Source: Exiguobacterium artemiae 255-15
GTDB taxonomy: Bacteria; Bacillota; Bacilli; Exiguobacteriales; Exiguobacteriaceae
Assembly (NCBI RefSeq): GCF_000019905.1
Contig: NC_010556.1
Span: 1,514,001 to 1,578,000 of the forward strand
DNA length: 64,000 bases
Reading direction: 5' to 3'
Shown: piece after piece, positions 62,092-64,000 of the stretch
How positions within the stretch are numbered: the stretch's first letter is position 1
Layout of the letters: every line of letters begins with the position of its first letter
The notes under the pieces: generated by a model
Seen by the model: only the letters and a program-made list of their open reading frames with translations
What the model was told of the DNA's origin: nothing
The model's database searches: none
Made by a program: the position numbers and the translations under genes

Positions 62092-62136
62092 TAAAAAAAT
62101 CCTCCCTTTCAGACGGCGCTGTCTGGAGGGAGGATG
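62092..62136 (-). terminator. Intrinsic terminator of the DUF2339 gene
   Basis: ATCCTCCCTTTCAGAC / GTCTGGAGGGAGGAT stem followed by T7 on the minus strand. Confidence 0.88.
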
Positions 62137-62142
62137 ACTGAT

Positions 62143-63807
62143 TCAGGATTCACGTTTCTTGAAATACGTCCGCGAAATGATAAAGGCCACGATGCCGAAG
62201 CCGATAAATACAAACGCTTTTTGAATCAACGACAAGAACGACAAGTCAAACAACAACAGTTTGACGGCACTGACCGACAACAACAGCAGACCGGACAGGC
62301 GCCAGGCCGCTGTCCCGCGAATCCGGCCGATCGCCACAAGGATAAACGATAACAGGATGTAGGCAACAGATAACGTCGTACTGCGATCCGTTTGATCAAG
62401 CGTAGCGTAAAACGGCAGTTCCATCACGATTAGTGTATAGGTGACGAACACACCGGCAGCGGCGAAAAACAGCACAAGCTGCCAATATTTCCGCCACACT
62501 GCTTCCTCGTGCGTCCGAACGAGCAGAACGATGAACGCTGTTGTTGCAAGTGTCAGACCGAACACGGAGACGGCACACGACTGATCGTTGAAGCGGTACG
62601 TTTCATATGTTCCGATCGTATACAACACGAACATCACATACACGACAATACCGAAAATCCGTTGGTGTGGTACTTGCTGACGTTTGACGAACAATAAACC
62701 GGCAATCACGAGAGCGTAGAGAATTGAACGGAATTGATCACCGAAACTCAGTGGATCGACCGGTATCTGCGAAATCGCAAACAGAACGGCGACATGACCG
62801 ACACCATTTTGCCACGCGTCTTTCGTTTGATTCGCGACGACGTAAGCGAGTAGTGCAAACAGAACCGCGAGTCCGTAACCAAACGGCCAATCGATCACGG
62901 ACAGACTGAGCAGGACGAACCCGCCCGCTATCCAGCTCGGATAGTTATACGTGAGCGGCAGTCGCGTCCCGATATAGGCGAGACCGAGATAAGCCATAAC
63001 AGAGGCAACGAGTAACGTCACTTCATCAATCAGAGGACGTGTCTCAAAATTGACAGTGAGACTGCCGAAAACAAGCGCCAGGAAAAAGACGCCGGCAGCA
63101 ACCGGGTACGCCTTGACCGCTTTCAGACGAAGGACAGCAAATAGCAAGGCGGTAAACAACAGCACTTCGTACAGTAAAAAGAGGAAGACGTTCGGCTCGT
63201 CCGTCAACTGAAGAAACGGCAATAAAAAGCCGGTAATCGAAACCAGCACCAGCAATGCCGTCGAACGCATCCACAACATTAATCCATATGCGATCGCGAG
63301 TACGACAATCTCTAAGAAAAAGGCCAACAGCGGTGGATAAAATTGATATAAGGCCATACCGGCAAATAACGCCGACAAGGAGACGATCGTTCCGGTCGCG
63401 ACAAGCCCGACGCCGAGCTCACGTCGTTTCTTCTCATACTGAAATTCTCCGAGCGCCATGACGAGCAGACCGATGACGACACCACTTCCGATCCGGACCG
63501 CCGGGCTGATCAGTCCGGCAAGTGACGCATAGGAAAACAGAAAAATCGCCCCGATTGCTGCAAAAATCGCCCCGATCCGCGGTAACCAGACCGTCGCGAG
63601 GACGTTTTCCCATTCCTCCCGTGTTCGGGCTTTTTTCACGACGGGTGTCCGGTTTTTTTTGACGAACGCCGGTCGGACGGCTGGGCGCGTCACGGAAGAG
63701 ACCGGTTCCGGCGGCAATTCTTTTGCCGATTGGTGTTCCAATTGATCGACACGAGCCTTTAAGCGGACGATTTCCTGTTCCAGCTGTTCCAGTCGTTGGT
63801 CATCCAT
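62143..63807 (-). CDS. DUF2339 polytopic membrane protein
   Basis: 554 aa. An N-terminal coiled coil (1-30, QRLEQLEQEIVRLKARVDQLE), a basic/proline linker (to about 65), then some fourteen to sixteen hydrophobic helices beginning LATVWLPRIGAIFAAIGAIFLF, the DUF2339 signature. Function of the family is unknown, with possible envelope roles. AAAGGAG precedes ATG at 63807. Confidence 0.9.
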   Translation of the reverse strand: MDDQRLEQLEQEIVRLKARVDQLEHQSAKELPPEPVSSVTRPAVRPAFVKKNRTPVVKKARTREEWENVLATVWLPRIGAIFAAIGAIFLFSYASLAGLISPAVRIGSGVVIGLLVMALGEFQYEKKRRELGVGLVATGTIVSLSALFAGMALYQFYPPLLAFFLEIVVLAIAYGLMLWMRSTALLVLVSITGFLLPFLQLTDEPNVFLFLLYEVLLFTALLFAVLRLKAVKAYPVAAGVFFLALVFGSLTVNFETRPLIDEVTLLVASVMAYLGLAYIGTRLPLTYNYPSWIAGGFVLLSLSVIDWPFGYGLAVLFALLAYVVANQTKDAWQNGVGHVAVLFAISQIPVDPLSFGDQFRSILYALVIAGLLFVKRQQVPHQRIFGIVVYVMFVLYTIGTYETYRFNDQSCAVSVFGLTLATTAFIVLLVRTHEEAVWRKYWQLVLFFAAAGVFVTYTLIVMELPFYATLDQTDRSTTLSVAYILLSFILVAIGRIRGTAAWRLSGLLLLSVSAVKLLLFDLSFLSLIQKAFVFIGFGIVAFIISRTYFKKRES

Positions 63808-63912
63808 TTCTTCACCACTCCTTTCAAGAAGAACTTACAGAGGTTGTCATTATTTTACACGATTTTTAAATCGATTCCCATTTCTTTAAAAAAGCGCCCT
63901 TGGTCGACCGCA

Positions 63913-63946
63913 TAAAAAAACCGGTGAAGCCAACCGCTTCACCGGT
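63913..63946 (-). terminator. Intrinsic terminator of the gene entering at the right edge
   Basis: ACCGGTGAAGC / GCTTCACCGGT stem with T7 on the minus strand. Confidence 0.9.
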
Positions 63947-63953
63947 CAATTGA

Positions 63954-64000
63954 TTAACGGACAGATAACGCGTACTGTCCTGTCGTGTTGTAAACAGACG
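63954..64000 (-). CDS. C-terminal end of an unidentified protein
   Basis: The last 14 codons (SVYNTTGQYALSVR, then TAA at 63956-63954) of a gene coming from beyond the right edge, placed 8 nt before a strong terminator. Too short to name. Confidence 0.5.
   Translation of the reverse strand, partial: SVYNTTGQYALSVR

Overview
The window reads as ordinary chromosome of a low-to-mid G+C Gram-positive bacterium of the order Bacillales. Most genes have strong AGGAGG-type ribosome binding sites. The gene set is Bacilli-like: topoisomerase IV parE-parC behind a YneT-like CoA-binding gene, an AmaP/DUF2273/Asp23 cluster, L25/Ctc, YflT and YkoEDC. Sigma-B-like promoter motifs are present as well. Codon use and gene content fit Exiguobacterium best; that genus call is inference. 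I see no rRNA, tRNA or CRISPR array.

Layout. 1-5.5 kb: partial P-loop kinase, K+ channel, ECF sigma/anti-sigma pair, a HAD phosphatase gene broken by a 28-bp tandem duplication, alpha/beta hydrolase, diguanylate cyclase. 5.6-13.9 kb: an ABC exporter operon under a Fur-like palindrome with a divergent regulator, DUF4256, a serine-recombinase-like protein without catalytic residues, a divergent NmrA/Rrf2 pair, an orphan ABC ATPase, a luciferase-like oxidoreductase and an SDR. 14-20 kb: envelope-stress operon (amaP, DUF2273, asp23), SDR, soluble PAS chemotaxis receptor, MATE pump, lipoprotein. 20-23.6 kb: small enzymes including an IsdG-type heme monooxygenase. 23.6-29.8 kb: three paralogous lipoprotein genes, two of which appear to use ATT/ATC start codons, interrupted by a TnpB-only IS200/IS605 element and a hydrolase. 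29.9-34 kb: FAD oxidoreductase and the YkoEDC ECF transporter under a TPP riboswitch. 34-39 kb: L25/Ctc with a sigma-B promoter and long leader, SNF2 helicase, and a Xer-like recombinase with a 26-bp palindrome upstream. 39.3-44.2 kb: CoA-binding protein, parE, parC. 44.3-51.5 kb: NUDIX gene behind a leader with an internal terminator-like hairpin, a SatD/DUF3307 operon behind three evenly spaced operators, histidine phosphatase, ComEC-like MBL/DUF3006, and a MoxR/DUF58 cluster that lacks its transglutaminase.

51.6-53.8 kb is an AT-rich islet. It carries a secreted polymorphic-toxin-44-like protein, a divergent small membrane protein and an IS1182-like transposase remnant. Palindromic hairpins with related ends and a 13-bp direct repeat bracket it, and it appears to have landed in the terminator between the MoxR cluster and a 35-aa membrane-protein gene. 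54-64 kb: WYL regulator, hydrolase, winged-helix-like proteins (one frameshifted), a YflT stress protein with a sigma-B promoter, the Fur-boxed EfeO-EfeB-EfeU iron uptake operon, and a DUF2339 membrane protein.

Themes: general and envelope stress (candidate sigma-B sites at 14623, 35062, 39232 and 58253), iron and heme (Efe operon, heme monooxygenase, Fur-like ABC operator), thiamine precursor uptake, and modest recent mobile-element activity. The most unusual items are the triple operator of the satD operon, the non-AUG lipoprotein starts, the toxin islet, the catalytically dead recombinase and the slipped HAD gene.
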